From: Brassica napus
Taxonomy: Eukaryota > Streptophyta > Magnoliopsida > Brassicales > Brassicaceae
Length of the DNA stretch: 64,000 bases
NCBI RefSeq assembly: GCF_020379485.1
Contig: NC_063452.1
Span: 59,851,338 to 59,915,337, forward strand
Direction: 5' to 3'
The notes under the pieces are model-generated. The model searched no databases, was not told where the DNA came from, and saw only the letters and a program-made list of their open reading frames with translations. Of the stretch, positions 1 through 12,791 are shown in pieces. A program made the translations under genes and the position numbers. Each line of letters opens with the position of its first letter. The stretch's first letter is position 1.

Positions 1-3000
1 GTATAAAATAAACCAAAATCAAAGGCTTCTTCATCGTCCTTCTTATGGACCAATCAAATCAGTGTCTAAAACAAGACTTCTGCATCGTCCATCTCAGGAC
101 TAAATGGACTTCTTTATCGTCCACCTTTGGACTGAATGGATCAGTGTCCAAAACAAGTGATCTCACGCCCATGTACTAGATAATGGGTGAGACTGGTCTA
201 TATTAAATCTCTTGAGTACCCTTTTCTGTATATACTATTTGATGCACAAGGATTTCATTGTTAATGTACTCAAGCTGTAATCCCAAACAAAACTTTGTTT
301 TACAAGATCTTTCATCTCAAACTCTTTCTTGAGATATTCAACTGTTTGGGAAATTGTATCCAGAGGTTCCTAGGATATTCAGATCATATACTTTGATGAT
401 TATCATTATTGTTCTCGAGAACTTGCCGTACTTTCAGCTCAATACCCTCTAGTACTTTCATTATCCAGTGGACCATATAAATATGCAGTCACTACATCAA
501 CTTGCTGCAAGTCTAATTTTCTCTCTTATATAGCCAGACTTATGAGAAATATAAAAGTAGTTGCATCCACCACATGGGAGTATGTCTCCTCATAATCTAT
601 TACTGGTCTTTGTGAGAATCCTTGTGCAACATCAGCTTTATATCTCACGATTTCTATTCCTCACAAGACCCATTTATATCTACTGGTTTTAACATCATAT
701 GGCGTCTTAATCATATGGCCAAATACGCATTTCTTCGTTAAAATATTTAACCCCACGTTTCCATTCAATCCAATCTGTTCTACGAGTGCGCACTCTTATA
801 TTGACGTGGGTTCATGATCCTCGCTTATATTCATAAATTCAAGTGCCACCTTGTATGCAAATAAATCATCTTATGTCGACATTCCTTATTGGTTCCATTA
901 TGTTCCAGACATGATATAATCGATTGAGATTCATTATTATCAGGACCTTTAATACTTTGCAGCTTGGCGTCCCAAGCTACATTGTTTGATACATGTACCT
1001 TAGAGTCGGCCGGCCTTATCTCCATGTCTGGGATGGTTTCCTTAGTAACCTTGGATTTAGATTTTGATTATCATTCTCTGCACCTTTCGTTTGTTTCCGA
1101 GGATTCTTATCTTTTGGAACCTTTTTTGGTCTACCACGTTTCATACGTTGTCTAGACTCTGTAGCAACTTGACTGTGTCTCTTCTTGGACATCAAATTCG
1201 TTGGTACTTTACAAGCTGGTTTATATATATATGACTTAGTCATTCTTTTTCGGGTCAGCAAATGTGTTTGGCATTTGATTAGCTAGCTTTGTAAATGTAT
1301 AATCTTTGGACGTCTATTTCACATTCTTTAGTCCGAGGATCTTGCCAAGACATTGATGGTTGATTCCATTCTATTTCTTTTACCATTCTTTTACCAGCTT
1401 TATTATTTTTTTCTCCTTCTGGTCTTAAAATAATCCGTGTACCTGGCCTCAAATATAATCACCCATAGTTGGCTCAAAGTACTTTATTATTGTGGGAGAA
1501 TCATATCCAACATATATCTCCATCCTCTTTTTGAGGTCCCATCTTAGTTCTCTGTGGTGGAGCAATTAGTACATAGACATCACATCCAAAAGTCATATGA
1601 TGGGGTATGTCTGGCTCTAGACCCGTTAATAATTGTGATAGGGGATATCTATGCTCACTAAATGGCCTGATGCGTATTAACTTAGGTGCATGTAAATTTC
1701 GTGTGGCCCAAGCTGTGAATGGGAGTTTTGACCTCATAAGTTATGGTCTATCAATCAGCTATTTGCGTTTTAAAAGATTTCGGCCAAGCCGTTCTTGGTA
1801 TGGACATTTATAAAAGAACTGTCCACACTTGCCCCCATGGACATACCATAATCATGTAAACGCTTGGGACATGCATTCACCAGTATTATCTAGACATATA
1901 GTCTTTATTATGAAAAAGGGGCTCGTAGCCGTTTTACTGGTGATGGCCTAATCAGTTTCCGTTGTGTACATGCTACACACGTGAGATTCTTTGGGATAAC
2001 TCTTCTTATCTTTTAATGTGTGCCTTTTGAATATCAATTTTTGCATCATGTTTGGACCAGGATGGCCAATCCGGTCGTGCCATAAAGTGTATATTTTCGC
2101 AGGCTTTTAGCCTCTATCATACTGATCTATGCATAGTCTAGGTCAGTAGAGAATGCATGTATAGTCTTTAGGACTTATTATGGCCTTGGGATATTTTATA
2201 CATATATCTGAAAGAACTCTTTGTTTCTTTCGCCCATTGTTTCAATATGGAAACCATTCATTCTTATATCTTTAAAACTCAATAGGCTGCTCTTGCTCTT
2301 AGAGCTGAGTGAATATAAGGCATCACTGATTTCTAGATGCATACACTTAGGCAATAATATATTAGCCTAGCCATAGTCTTCTTTCAGACTGGCGATACCT
2401 GGTTTAGTACTTATATTGGCGTTTTTCAGTGTACTCATATAGAAAAATCATTCATTCATTTAATCTAAGCAGACAATGTAATAGAAATAAATTCAAAGAG
2501 ATAAAAATCAGAGAAAGCATACAAGCAAAGCAATTACACAAGTTTGATGTCGAAATCAGATTATCAACTTGATTCTTTTAGGCAATCATAAGTCTCATAT
2601 TCCATAAGATCATCTTGATCATGTTCGAAATTATTTTCACCATCTTTATATACCAAGTGGGTTTCAGGATTCTTCCCTTTCAGACTCTCTTTGATAGAGG
2701 TCACAAAAATGTTTGAGAGTCCTTCATATCTTAGCCCAATGGTTCTCCATTCCACATTTATGGAACACTGATTTGGTCGAGCTTTGTGGTTTAAAGGATA
2801 TACCACGGTCACTGCCTTGACCATGGCTCAAATTGGGTTGATACCCACGGCCTCTGCCATAGTGATTCCCACGGCCAAATGTGTTATAGTGGCCATGGCC
2901 ACGTCCTTTCCACCCTCCACGGCTATGACCGTGTGGTCTATCATTTTGGACGTGGTTACATTTTTCTTCTTCTGCGGCCTTATTGGTATCAGGTAATGCG

Positions 3001-5026
3001 GTTAATCCAGGAGGTCTCAATTCACTGTTTCTCATCAGTAATCCATTATTTTGCCCAGCTAGCAATAGACTCATCCACGGACTTATAGTTCTGGATTCTG
3101 GGATTCATCCAATCAAATAGGGCATTTGGTAATAACACCGTTCTTTGGTGATCATATCTCTATTTTTAACCATGTCCAGAGGTCTAGAGGATTCTCTATA
3201 GTCAGATACTGATCTTTGAGACTCTTAATAAGATGATGGCTAATAATTAATATTGCTTTGTATCAATCTTTCTCATTGGCATTATTGTCTTCTATGATAC
3301 ATTCACCAAGTTTTTTTGACTTTAAGATAATCTTTGTATCCAATGTCCACCGTAAATAATTATCTCCAGAGAAATTTAGGGCAGCAAAATCCAGGTTGAT
3401 TTTCGACATCTCAAATCATATATCACTCAATATTTAGGTATAATTTTCATGCGGCCTTACTCTTAAAAACAATCAATTCGAATTTCAATCTTGTGAGGAC
3501 AATGAGACTATCAATCTTAAAAGCATTTAATCAATCAGACAATTTCTAGCAAGTCTCAGTAATATTATTTCTATGTGCTCATAATATTATGGTTTATCAA
3601 GACTAGCAAAAACAGATTCAATTAATCATGCAATTAGGGTTTAACAATCAATGGATTTTAGCAAGATTAGTAAAAAAATTTATTAATCACTCAATCAGTT
3701 TCAATGCTGATTTTAGGAATACTAGAATATAGATTTCAAGCATGAATTTCAATGAATCAGTTTCAAGGCTGATTTTAGCAATACTAGAATATAGATATCA
3801 AGCATGAATTTCAATGAATCAGTTTCAAGGCTGATTGGTATTTAGCATAAACAATGTGTAAATAATTTATCTAGTATCTGAATTTATCAAACCTCAAAAA
3901 CATATAATCATATCAATCAATTTAATCGAACTTAGCATACAATCTTAAACCTCAAGACATTAGATTTTATCATGAATCGATCAACCTAGCATACGGATTC
4001 TCAATTCTCTAAGACATCCTAATAAGATCAATATAACCTATCATACGGATTATTTAGGGTTTCTATTTAAAACAGATAAGATTACAAAACTATCAATCCT
4101 AGGAGATGATCTTAAACCTCAAGAATCATACAATCAGATCATTCGGATTTTAAACAAGTAAACCTCAATCAATCTATCAACCTATCGGATTATATAAGCA
4201 AAGCAAGCTAGCAACCTATCGGATTCAATCAATGTTTAAACAGGCTGGTCGGTTTAAACAATTTTAAATCAGATGAACAATTAACCAAGCAGGATGAGAA
4301 AATAAATCTATCAATTTAACGGTCAAACAATTCTAGCAACATAGCATCAGATTCAATCAGATTTAAAACCTCAATGATCAAAACCGAAAACAGTTTTGAT
4401 TTCAAAATATTCGATTAGGGTTTTAATATGTGATTTGATAATTATAGTATAATTAATTCTGATACTTATATTATTTAGGGTTTATAGATATAGGGTTAGG
4501 GTTTATCGGATTTTAACTTGTAAAAACCGATTTGGGGTTTTAATCATGTAGGAACATGATTTAGGGTTTGGGGTATCATACTTTTAGAGCTTCGATTTAC
4601 TCAATTAGGATTTTTGATCTATTACCCTGTGGTTTTGATTCATAAAGATTAGGATTTTAGGGTTTCATTCTTTATCAATCAATCCATGTTCGATTATCTT
4701 AGGTTTTGAATTACCTTTTAACCTTAGATGATTGTTGAATCGGACCACCAAAGGAGTTGAGCCGCGAGCTGGACACGAACGGGACGCGAGCTGTCTGATG
4801 CTGTCGCGAACGAAGAAGAGGTCGCGTGCTGGAGCTGTTCTCGGGTCGCGAATGTCTGAGCTAGGATCAGGAACGCCTTGGGCTGAAGCTGATCGGGGAA
4901 GCGAGCTGGAACAGATGCAGGAACAAGAGACGCGATCGGGGTTTAGGGTTCGTCGGATCGCCGGATGGTTAGAGTTTTTTCGATTTGGTTTTAGCTTAGG
5001 GTTTTAGAGTTTCGTGCTGATAACGT
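1..5026 (-). mobile_element. Degenerate Ty1/copia retrotransposon, antisense, truncated by the window edge
   Basis: Read on the minus strand, this is a copia internal region with domains in the usual order. A Gly/Arg-rich gag tail with a damaged zinc knuckle (HKCGMENHW, first Cys lost) lies near 2724-3074. An integrase C-terminal part (RTKMGP, PPQ) lies at 1501-1737. Reverse transcriptase follows at about 490-670 (RYKADVAQGFSQRP, DYEETYS) and 300-400 (EMKDL). Frameshifts and stops are frequent, so no ORF is functional. The protein closely resembles the copia element at 12.5-18.7 kb (both have MRSKLP and APPQRTKMGPQ), so the two belong to one family. The window starts inside the RT/RNase H spacer, so RNase H and the 3' LTR lie outside. 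The GC-rich ORF at 4732-5007 is leader sequence, not a host gene. Confidence 0.88.
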
Positions 5027-5160
5027 GTTGTGAAAGTAATGAAAAAAATCTATCTTTATTCATAACATAGAGGTTTCTTATATAGGAGATTACACTGTCA
5101 TAGATAAATGGAAAGATTACAAATCATAATCTCTTGGTTATAAGCCATTCACAATCTGGT
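5012..5160 (-). repeat. 5' LTR (inner part) and primer-site motif of the antisense copia element
   Basis: On the minus strand the LTR ends in ACAACA at 5026. It is followed directly by the 14-nt motif CGTTATCAGCACGA (5012-5025), which also follows the 5' LTR of the copia element at 12.5 kb. A TATA-like CTATATAAG lies at about 5076-5085, the expected place for an LTR promoter. The outer LTR edge near 5150-5220 could not be fixed because the matching 3' LTR is outside the window. Confidence 0.6.
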
Positions 5161-6770
5161 TCATAAATAGTTTCTTATAATTAATTTTGGTGTCAAATTC
5201 TTACTTTTTGTTTACATTTGATACGATTGTTGTTTGGGTTAATTTGATCGGTTTCATTTTATTTTAGACCACAAAGCCTACCTATTCCCCACTAAGTACT
5301 AACTATATTGTACAGTATGTTTATTCATTGGCTTTTAATTTTATTAACCGACATCAATCCACGCAAATCTAGAGTGGATCCGACATAACTTTCTTGCACA
5401 TCTTTTGTGAGGTGTTGAATTTCTTAATTCAGAATTTATCTTTCTAATGATGGTACTATGCATAACTCCAAACGGAAAAGGAATTTTTGACTCCTTTATA
5501 ACTTTTTTAAAAATTCCACCAAAATTGTCAAAGAAAGCTTTACAAAATGCTTAAACTGTCATATAAATATTTAAAGGGTGTCTGAACCACTTGATATTCT
5601 CCACTAATTAATGTGCTTTGTTCTAAATATCTAAGGATCAAGTAAGTCGGCAGATTAATCACGTTCAGTCGATTAACTTTTATTAACTGTGAACATGAGG
5701 ATGATTAGTTAGAATGTAACTCTTCAAAAATTATGTATAATTTAGTCAACACGATTTTTTTGATGCTGATATATTTGTTGTAGCTATAAAATTTAAATGA
5801 ACATTAAAAATTAAAGATATTGCTACAACAATGTTTTTTTCTACAACTTAAAAATTGCTCTAAATTAAGATTTTTATCCTTTCTTTTTGAGAACGGCTTT
5901 ATTTTTTACAGTTATTTTTTAGGATTTTTGATTATACGTTTGAATTGCCAACAAAAAAAAGATTATACGTTTGAAAGCTAATATAAAATATGATTAGTAA
6001 TTTAAAAGATGTAATTAAAAATTAAAACTAAGACAATTTTAATGGGCCAACTAATCAGCCCCCATGTCTCGAACTTGCACAAATTATCAGAATGCATATT
6101 AAACACCTGTTTTGACGGCTGCAAATAAGTTGGCATATATCAATCCAATTATTATTATTATTATTTTTTTATATCAATCAATTATGAACTTGTAAATTAT
6201 AACTGCAAACGGCAATGCAGTTTGGATTTATATGAAAACTTAAAATGTGTTTTTATTTTCTAAGAAACTTGTTCTACAAACGCAACTAAAAAAGTTATCG
6301 TTTGGAAACAAAATGTATCTTTTTGAACGTCACAACCAACGTAAAAACATAGAAACATGTATTAATTAGAAATCATTTTCTACCTCATGAATAGCCAGCC
6401 TCCTCTGTGAAGTTTACGAATCTTTTGTCCATTATCTTTCTTTATTGTAAGATTAATATATTATTACGAATAGATATAAATAGATATTGTATTTTGAACA
6501 TATAATCAAACAAGTAATAAAATGGGAATATGCTCAACAAAGAGCATGTCCACATCAATAGATTAATTCGAGCTAATCAGATTCTACAAATATGCCATGT
6601 CAGCACGATTTTAAAAACTTTCGAAACTTTAGAAAATCGTTTATTTCCAGCCCATTATATTATAGATTCGGTGGGCCATTTGTAACCCATATTATACGTT
6701 TTGTTTAAAGTGGCCAAGACCCAAGTTTATTAAACCCCTATTCTGACCCAAATAAGCTTCTAAGTCGCCT
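5161..6770. other. AT-rich intergenic DNA, no gene seen
   Basis: No ORF with recognisable protein similarity. The stretch has poly-A/T runs and a MITE-like phrase near 6542 (GAGCATGTCCACATC) without a confident partner end. It is probably old transposon debris. Confidence 0.6.
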
Positions 6771-7640
6771 AATCGTCATATTCATCTTGCATCTAGGGTT
6801 TCTGCACTGTAGCAACTCATCTCGCTCACATACGTATCCATTTCCACTTTCTCCACTAAATTCATTAACTCTTCATCTTCCTTTGTCTCTACATCTTCCA
6901 GTGTTAACTCAGACCATCATTAATGGTGGGTTTCGTAACCGACTCGGAGTTCCTCTTTATATATAGTTCATGTTACACGCCGGAGACGAATATCTCATAT
7001 CTACTCTCATCCCCTTTGAACCGGCGCAGATTTCATTTGATCCTCGAGAATGTCTTCATCTGCTGCTAATTTTGCTCAATCAGCCATCCTTCGACGACTT
7101 GGTCGGACTTTCTGCTTCTGGGATTGGCGTAACGGTGAATTTGTGGTGCGACTTTGTATTGACATGTAAGCTTAATATGTATCCTCCACCTCCAGTTACT
7201 TTGTGCTCAAAACTTAAAACTGTGTAATTTAGGATCTCAATTTGTCTCACTTTTGTAATTATTTGTAATAAAGGAATTGTCAAAAAGGGTATTTCATCTA
7301 TTGATCCAATTGATGTGATTTGCCAGATTGTAGGGCAAGAGAATTTTATGATTTCATACCAGTCTGAATGCTTCTTTGATGGTCTCTTAACGTTGATGGT
7401 AATAACTCTTGCGTTTGTTTTGTCTTAATTTATTTAAAGTAGAAAAATTTATGGTCTGCTTTATAATCCATTTTTTGTTTATTGATTGATCTAGAGTTGA
7501 ATCTTCCCTTAGATGAGATGAGGAGAAGGACCCACACTCAGTCACCACTGCCGGGTTATTTGAGAGGGTGATAGAGGCCCTCGCAAGAACTTCCCGATAA
7601 GCGTTTTGGTTTGCAATATGCGGCATGAATCATGGTCCCT
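6771..7640 (+). pseudogene. Possible gene remnant, perhaps RPA-like (DUF223/OB-fold)
   Basis: An ATG at 7050 opens a short reading frame that ends at a canonical splice donor near 7168. It contains RTFCFWDWRNGEF, which loosely resembles the RFWEARN..GE motif of the replication protein A-like families that are abundant in Brassica. A second possible exon at about 7276-7398 ends in another GT donor. Upstream there is promoter-like sequence with CT-rich leader and TCTAGGGTTTC. No complete gene can be assembled. The RPA link is an inference from a short motif; it could be any decayed gene fragment. Confidence 0.25.
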
Positions 7641-7921
7641 GATTGCAGGTTTATATAGTTGAATTATCTTTGATTTGCCTCAGCCATTTTCTTTAGGAAG
7701 AAATTACCTTTTTGATACCTTTTAAGCAGCTAAGCAAGAGGTTCTCTTATAATAAGATTTTCAGAAAGTTGATTAATGTCTCATACTTCAGTCCATATGT
7801 TTATTTAGTGAACGTTTATTTTATAATAAAAAGAATCTAAGAGAAAGATATGAGATGGTTTTTTTTTCCTGGGTCATCTAGACTATTAGTGCTATTTAAA
7901 CGGATGATTTTATAGAATCTC

Positions 7922-8015
7922 AAAACAAAGAAGAAAAGCCGGCGAAATAATGATAGTTTCTGGAAACAAACCGACCGAAATTAGCGTTTTGTATTTTTGT
8001 CCATCTATTTATATT
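7922..8015 (+). repeat. 94-bp direct repeat, copy 1
   Basis: Near-identical to 8611-8704, with a few substitutions and small indels. The shared core begins CCGGCGAAATAATGATAG and ends at the ATCTATTTATATTTT stretch. The copies are about 690 bp apart in the same orientation. They may be termini or an internal repeat of a degraded element, or the trace of a segmental duplication. Confidence 0.85.
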
Positions 8016-8610
8016 TTTGGCGTTTATATAAACTGTAGAGATATTTGTATAGTCGCCGTGACTCAAATTTTTTTCATTTTCTGCCATTGGCTTTATCTGC
8101 TTCTCCACTTATACTCCTTTGTTTCACGAAAGAAGATTTAGGAGGTCACTTATGTTTTTAAAAAAAATTGAAATTCATTAAACCCTTTAATGGGGCATCG
8201 GAAACAGTACAAAATTCCGATTACCAGAGAAACAGTCCCTCCTAGGTTACAAGGGCAAAGAGAAGCTATACAAACATTTAAATAGCTCAGTCTCCTCAAA
8301 GACATTTAAATAACCTTTTTACTAAATTTTAAATGCATGTATAATGTTAACTGTGTGTTCACAGAAACATTACAACGGCTAAAGACCCGACCAACTACAG
8401 GTGTTAATAGAAATAGCTTTACTATGCATGTTATTGCTAATAGAACCAGAGATGATCACCTTCTATGATGATGCGAACATATACATCTCTAACAAGCCTA
8501 TGCAAATCTGAAAAGCCAAAAGAACATAAATAAACGAAAGGAATTGTCAACCTATTATTATCTACTACATAAGTAAAATATAAATGTGGCTAAAAAGTAA
8601 AATATAAATA

Positions 8611-8704
8611 AAAACAAAGAAAAAACCGGCGAAATAATGATAGTTTCTGGAGACAAACCGACCGAAATTAGCGTTTTGTATTTTTATCCATCTATTTATA
8701 TTTT
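8611..8704 (+). repeat. 94-bp direct repeat, copy 2
   Basis: Partner of 7922-8015 in the same orientation. The interval between them (8016-8610) has no recognisable gene. Confidence 0.85.
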
Positions 8705-8748
8705 AGTCATTATCTCAATTCATGAGTTCTTAAACTTGGTTTTATCAG

Positions 8749-9009
8749 TTGTCACTGCTAAACTATCATCGCCGTAATGTAGATTTGGAGTCCGCACGAT
8801 GTCCTCCTCCCAAGGGGCAATTTCTTACTACATTTGCTGCATCTAAAGGCGAGAAGAAACCAGCTCATAGTGACAACAACGATGCACCAGCAATAAAACT
8901 GCCAACGAAAATTGTAGAGATCACAAGTGACCCTCGGACATCGGAAGAAGATAAAGTTGAAATGCCAGCCGATGCGTATGAAAGCACTCAAAAGGGACGG
9001 TTACTATGA
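8749..9009 (+). other. Short acidic/basic ORF, unidentified
   Basis: An 86-codon frame rich in charged residues (for example IVEITSDPRTSEEDK). I do not recognise it. Such composition is seen in disordered C-terminal tails, so it may be the last exon of the decayed gene whose remnants lie at 6.8-7.6 kb. No upstream partner exon could be joined with confidence. Confidence 0.2.
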
Positions 9010-9772
9010 AAGAAGCAACAGTCTCAGAGATAAATACGGAAGCTCCCAAGAAAGAATGCAACATCAGGTTGTTACTGTCAGGTAAAAGAGATATGGTAAA
9101 AGAGACATATGTTATCCTGATAGTAACTTTACAGTTCATTAAAAATAGCTTGTGTGACTCATAGGTATGCTCACATACCCTTAGAAGGATCAAGTTTGAC
9201 CATGTCCACGTAGACTCCAGATATTTTCATCGAGCATTCTGCTCTGCTTTCCTAAGTGATCACGGATTCAAGCAGACACGAAGAAGTCTATAGTCAAATA
9301 TTTATGTTTCGTTAGTTAAGACCAAGGGACGTTTATTTGTGTACTTTTACAAGACAAATCCCTCACCAACAACTTTATATTAATCAAAGCATATTAACTG
9401 CATATATTTATATACAAAACGCTTTTCTTTACAATTATATACAAACCAAGATTTCAATATATCTTGCACACGCATCAACTCAACGCCCAAAGAAAAACAT
9501 AAACACAACCTCTTCACTATCTTCCTACACCAAGCTAACATTCTTCTATCTTATTAAAGCTAACATACAATTTAAATTTTTTCATGTTGATTATTCCATA
9601 AATGTCCCTAAGTTTAATATTGATCCTAGATTATTATTAGTGACGTTTTGTCATTTAACATATATACCTAATCATAATATATATTAAAAAGCAATTGAGT
9701 TTTCCAAAAAGTTTTTAAGCAAATATAAATATACTATCTCGAGTCCTAGAATTACATTATCTGAATGAAACA
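9010..9772. other. Intergenic, no gene seen
   Basis: AT-rich sequence. The 116-codon frame at 9337-9687 has low-complexity composition (Ile, Tyr, Asn, His) typical of chance ORFs in AT-rich DNA. Confidence 0.6.
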
Positions 9773-9781
9773 TAATATTAA

Positions 9782-10433
9782 GGCCTGGGCAAAATAACCG
9801 GAACCGAAGAACCGAACCGGAACCGAACCGAAATACCCGAAACCGAAACCGGACCAATACCCTCAAATACCCGAACGGTTCCTATATTTTTATATCCGAA
9901 ATAACCGAACCGAACCGGAACCGAACCGAGAACCGAACGGGTACCCGAATATATAAAAATATTAATTATATATACATATAACATCATTAAATATATATTT
10001 TAAATTTAAAATTCTATTAAAAGTATCTGAAAATAGTTGAGGATAACTAAATTATTATAAAGTATCCAAACTACCCAAAAGTATCCGGATAGTTTTATCC
10101 GAAATATCCAAAGTAATCCAAAATATCCAAATTTTTTATGTAAATCATCTTAATTATTTGATATTTTACCCTAAATAACCGATATTTTATCCAAATTATC
10201 CAAACTACCCGAACTATCCGAACCCGAACCGGATCCAAATGAGAACCGAACTTTTTCCGGATATTTTCCGGTTCTTACATTTACTATCCGAACCGAACCG
10301 AACCCGAAACTATCCGAACCGAACCGAACCGAAAATAGGTCAAGTACTAAATGGATCCTCTAGCCCCTATCCGAACTACCCGAAACCCGAAATACCCGAA
10401 CCGAACCGAACCGATACCCGAAATGCCCAGGCC
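9782..10433. mobile_element. 652-bp non-autonomous DNA transposon rich in CCGAACC words, with TIRs and target duplication
   Basis: The ends are perfect 10-bp inverted repeats, GGCCTGGGCA on the left and TGCCCAGGCC on the right. A 9-bp direct repeat TAATATTAA flanks them at 9773-9781 and 10434-10442. A 9-bp duplication would suit a Mutator-like element. Because the repeat both starts and ends with TAA, a 3-bp TAA duplication of a PIF/Harbinger element whose TIR starts GGCC is equally possible. The interior is built of degenerate CCGAACC/CCGAAATACCCG words concentrated near both ends, in the same orientation. No transposase is encoded. Short ORFs in it (Arg/Phe/Gly-rich) are products of the repeat. 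Confidence 0.85.
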
Positions 10434-10454
10434 TAATATTAACTAACTAAAATA

Positions 10455-10723
10455 CTGTCTCTGTTCTAAAATAATACATGTTTTAGAAAAAAATGATTAT
10501 TTTTAAAAGATGCATATTTTATTTTTTTCAATGCAACTTTTAATAGATAGTAATGGTAAATTGTAAACTTCAAAAAAAAAAAATTTGTATTTACTAAATT
10601 TTGATGGGTTAAAATTTATGGAAATAGTTGGTCACAAAAAAATATACATATCATACTAAGATTTATTATGTTTTATTGATAAGTGTGAAAACCTAAAACA
10701 TGTAACATTTTGAAACAGATGGA
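10455..10723. mobile_element. Stowaway-like MITE (degenerate TIRs)
   Basis: The left end (CTGTCTCTGTTCTAAAATAA, then TACATGTTTTAG) and the right end (CTAAAACATGTAACATTTTG, then AAACAGATGG) are imperfect inverted repeats of the CTCCCTCTGTTTC type used by Tc1/mariner Stowaway MITEs. TA dinucleotides sit at both borders. Length is about 269 bp and no coding capacity is seen. Confidence 0.65.
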
Positions 10724-11600
10724 TAATAAAACATATAAAATATAAAATAATTTCAGGACTTAACTTTCACACATCGTGAATTACAGCTAATTATCACATC
10801 TTATTTATTTCATACATTAGTTAAATTTTGTTTGATAGTTAATTTTTTACGATCTTAATTTACAGTGATTATACAATTACGTTTTATAAATTAGTCATGC
10901 AATTTCTATTTTTGATTACACAAAAATCTGTAATAACAATAGTTAAATTAATTACCAATAAATAACAAAACACCAAACAAAAAATGGGTCAAAATTAAGT
11001 AAAATTATCAATATATAACTAATAAACTTTTTCTAAAAACAAACAAATACAACAAGATAACTCATATTATAATTAAACATTAAAATAAAATGTATTTATA
11101 GTGATTATCTTCGTGTAGTGCGGAAAAAAACTCTAGTAATTAGAAGACGATTCTGAGAACTACAAAGACACGTCAAAACGATCGGGTGCACTCGGATACG
11201 TCCGTATTAAAGCATTGATTTTCTTTAAAAGACAATATTCTTGGTGGAAAGCTTTTTCTTTGCCGCTTGCCATTACAAGGATGCTTTAAATTATTGTTTT
11301 GTACAAAAATCATGGGTTAGTGCTACTTGATTTAGTAACGCTAAGTATTATTATATGCATAACCCAATGTCCAACAAAGTGCTAGACAATAGTGTAAACC
11401 GGTTATGAATATAGAATATAATAGTTTTTTTGCCAAATATAGAATGTAATAGTTGGTAAACAATCATATATTAGTGTTAGGAATTATGAATGTTAGAAAG
11501 ATAAAAAATTAATTTTAGGAAATCTATACTTGTTTTTTATTTTGATATATATATATATTTAAACAAAAAAATGAAAAGACGCCGATCTTTAGAGACACCG
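10724..11600. other. AT-rich intergenic DNA, no gene seen
   Basis: No ORF with recognisable similarity. It contains TA-rich microsatellite tracts near 11545. Confidence 0.6.
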
Positions 11601-11631
11601 ACCTTCAGAAACACCCTTCAAGCGTCATATA

Positions 11632-12285
11632 AGTGGATCAACCTTCCTCCCTTGGGAGTCACTACCGATCTCTTCCCTTAGATTTGTTGGAATCTTTGGT
11701 CGGCTAGGAATCTGTTAGCATTTGAGAATCGAACACTCTCCCCACAAGAGATCGTCTTGAAATCAATCCGAGCTTCAAAGGAATGGGAAGCGGCTCAGCC
11801 TGGAAATCTCCCGAACCCTATCTCGCCGATCAATCAAAGAGATGAAGCAGAGACACTATTGCCGATGACTTTCTGTAATACAGATGCAGCGTGGAAATCA
11901 GACACAAAACCAGCAGGATTAGGATGGATCTTCACAGACAACACTGGACGGGAGCTTACCAGAGGATCAAGCGCTCAATCTCACGTTTCATCTGCGATGA
12001 TGGCGGAGGCACTTGCGGTAAGGGAAGCTCTGATCCATGCCTCCTCTCTCAATCTCACCAAAATCTGTCTTAAAACAGACTCTCAAATACTCGTTAGAGC
12101 AATCACCACGGGAAAAAGACCTTCGGACCTCTTTCGAGTTTTTTCGGACGTCGACTCTCTGGCTTTTCTTCCGACATCGCCCTTCGTGTTTTGTCGGTTT
12201 GTTTTCATTTTTCGAGCCATTAATGGGTCTGCAGACTCCTTAGCGAAAGCCTCTCTGTCATTGTATTTGTGCCCAAGGCCATAAT
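11632..12285 (+). pseudogene. LINE (L1-type non-LTR) retrotransposon tail: RNase H-like domain remnant
   Basis: The frame begins in typical plant LINE sequence (WINLPPLGVTTDLFP), has a stop near 11680, then continues through the long frame 11757-12284. The RVT_3 RNase H-like fold is visible. TFCNTDAAWK carries the first catalytic Asp, GLGWIFTDNTG follows, EALAVREAL holds the Glu, and LKTDSQIL holds the next Asp. The C-terminal phrase NGSADSLAKASL is also typical. A short A-run after the stop fits a LINE 3' end. Only the last ~0.65 kb remains, as expected for 5' truncation. Confidence 0.85.
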
Positions 12286-12546
12286 TTTTTGATCTTAATT
12301 TAATCAATCGGTTGCTAAAAAAAAAAGATATATTTATATATATAGCAGAAAAATTATTCGTCTATGCATCAAATCTATATACATCGCATATATGCTTCCG
12401 TGTGTCATTACGTTTGAACGTGAGCGTATTCATGCAGTACGTGGTTGCAAGCTGAATGGAAGATATGCCTCAGACTGATCTCAGTCTCCCATGAGCGTTT
12501 TTCATATTTTTATTAAATTAATAAATCATTTTAATAATTCGAGAAC

Positions 12547-12791
12547 CGTTATGAAAGCAGCAGCTGACTTGTTTGAAAATATGAAAGGATGTGGGGTCTG
12601 GTCCGCTGCACTATTTGTACAGTGAATTTCTTTATATATACGAAATGTTTTCGTTCATTGTAATGCATCCCTCAACCTTCTCTTTTTTCTATAATAAACT
12701 CTTTCTATCAGTGTTAAAAATTCTACGGGTATAAATTTTGCTTTTATTCAAATTTCCGCGATACAATAAAATTCTAGTTCTTCTTATAACA
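12547..12791 (+). repeat. 5' LTR of the 12.5-18.7 kb copia element
   Basis: 245 bp, ending ATAACA. The canonical TG start has become CG here; the 3' LTR keeps TG. TTATATATACG near 12635 is a TATA-like promoter, and the AATAAA-like tracts downstream fit polyadenylation. Confidence 0.9.

Noticed and set aside
4732..5007. 91-codon GC-rich ORF as a host gene
   Set aside because: It lies antisense in the leader of the copia element just inside its LTR and has no recognisable protein features.
9337..9687. 116-codon ORF as a gene
   Set aside because: Composition (Ile, Tyr, Asn, Thr, His) is what AT-rich random sequence gives; no domain, splice or promoter context.
9684..10436. Arg/Phe/Gly/Ser repeat protein ORFs
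   Set aside because: They are translations of the CCGAACC word array in a transposon.
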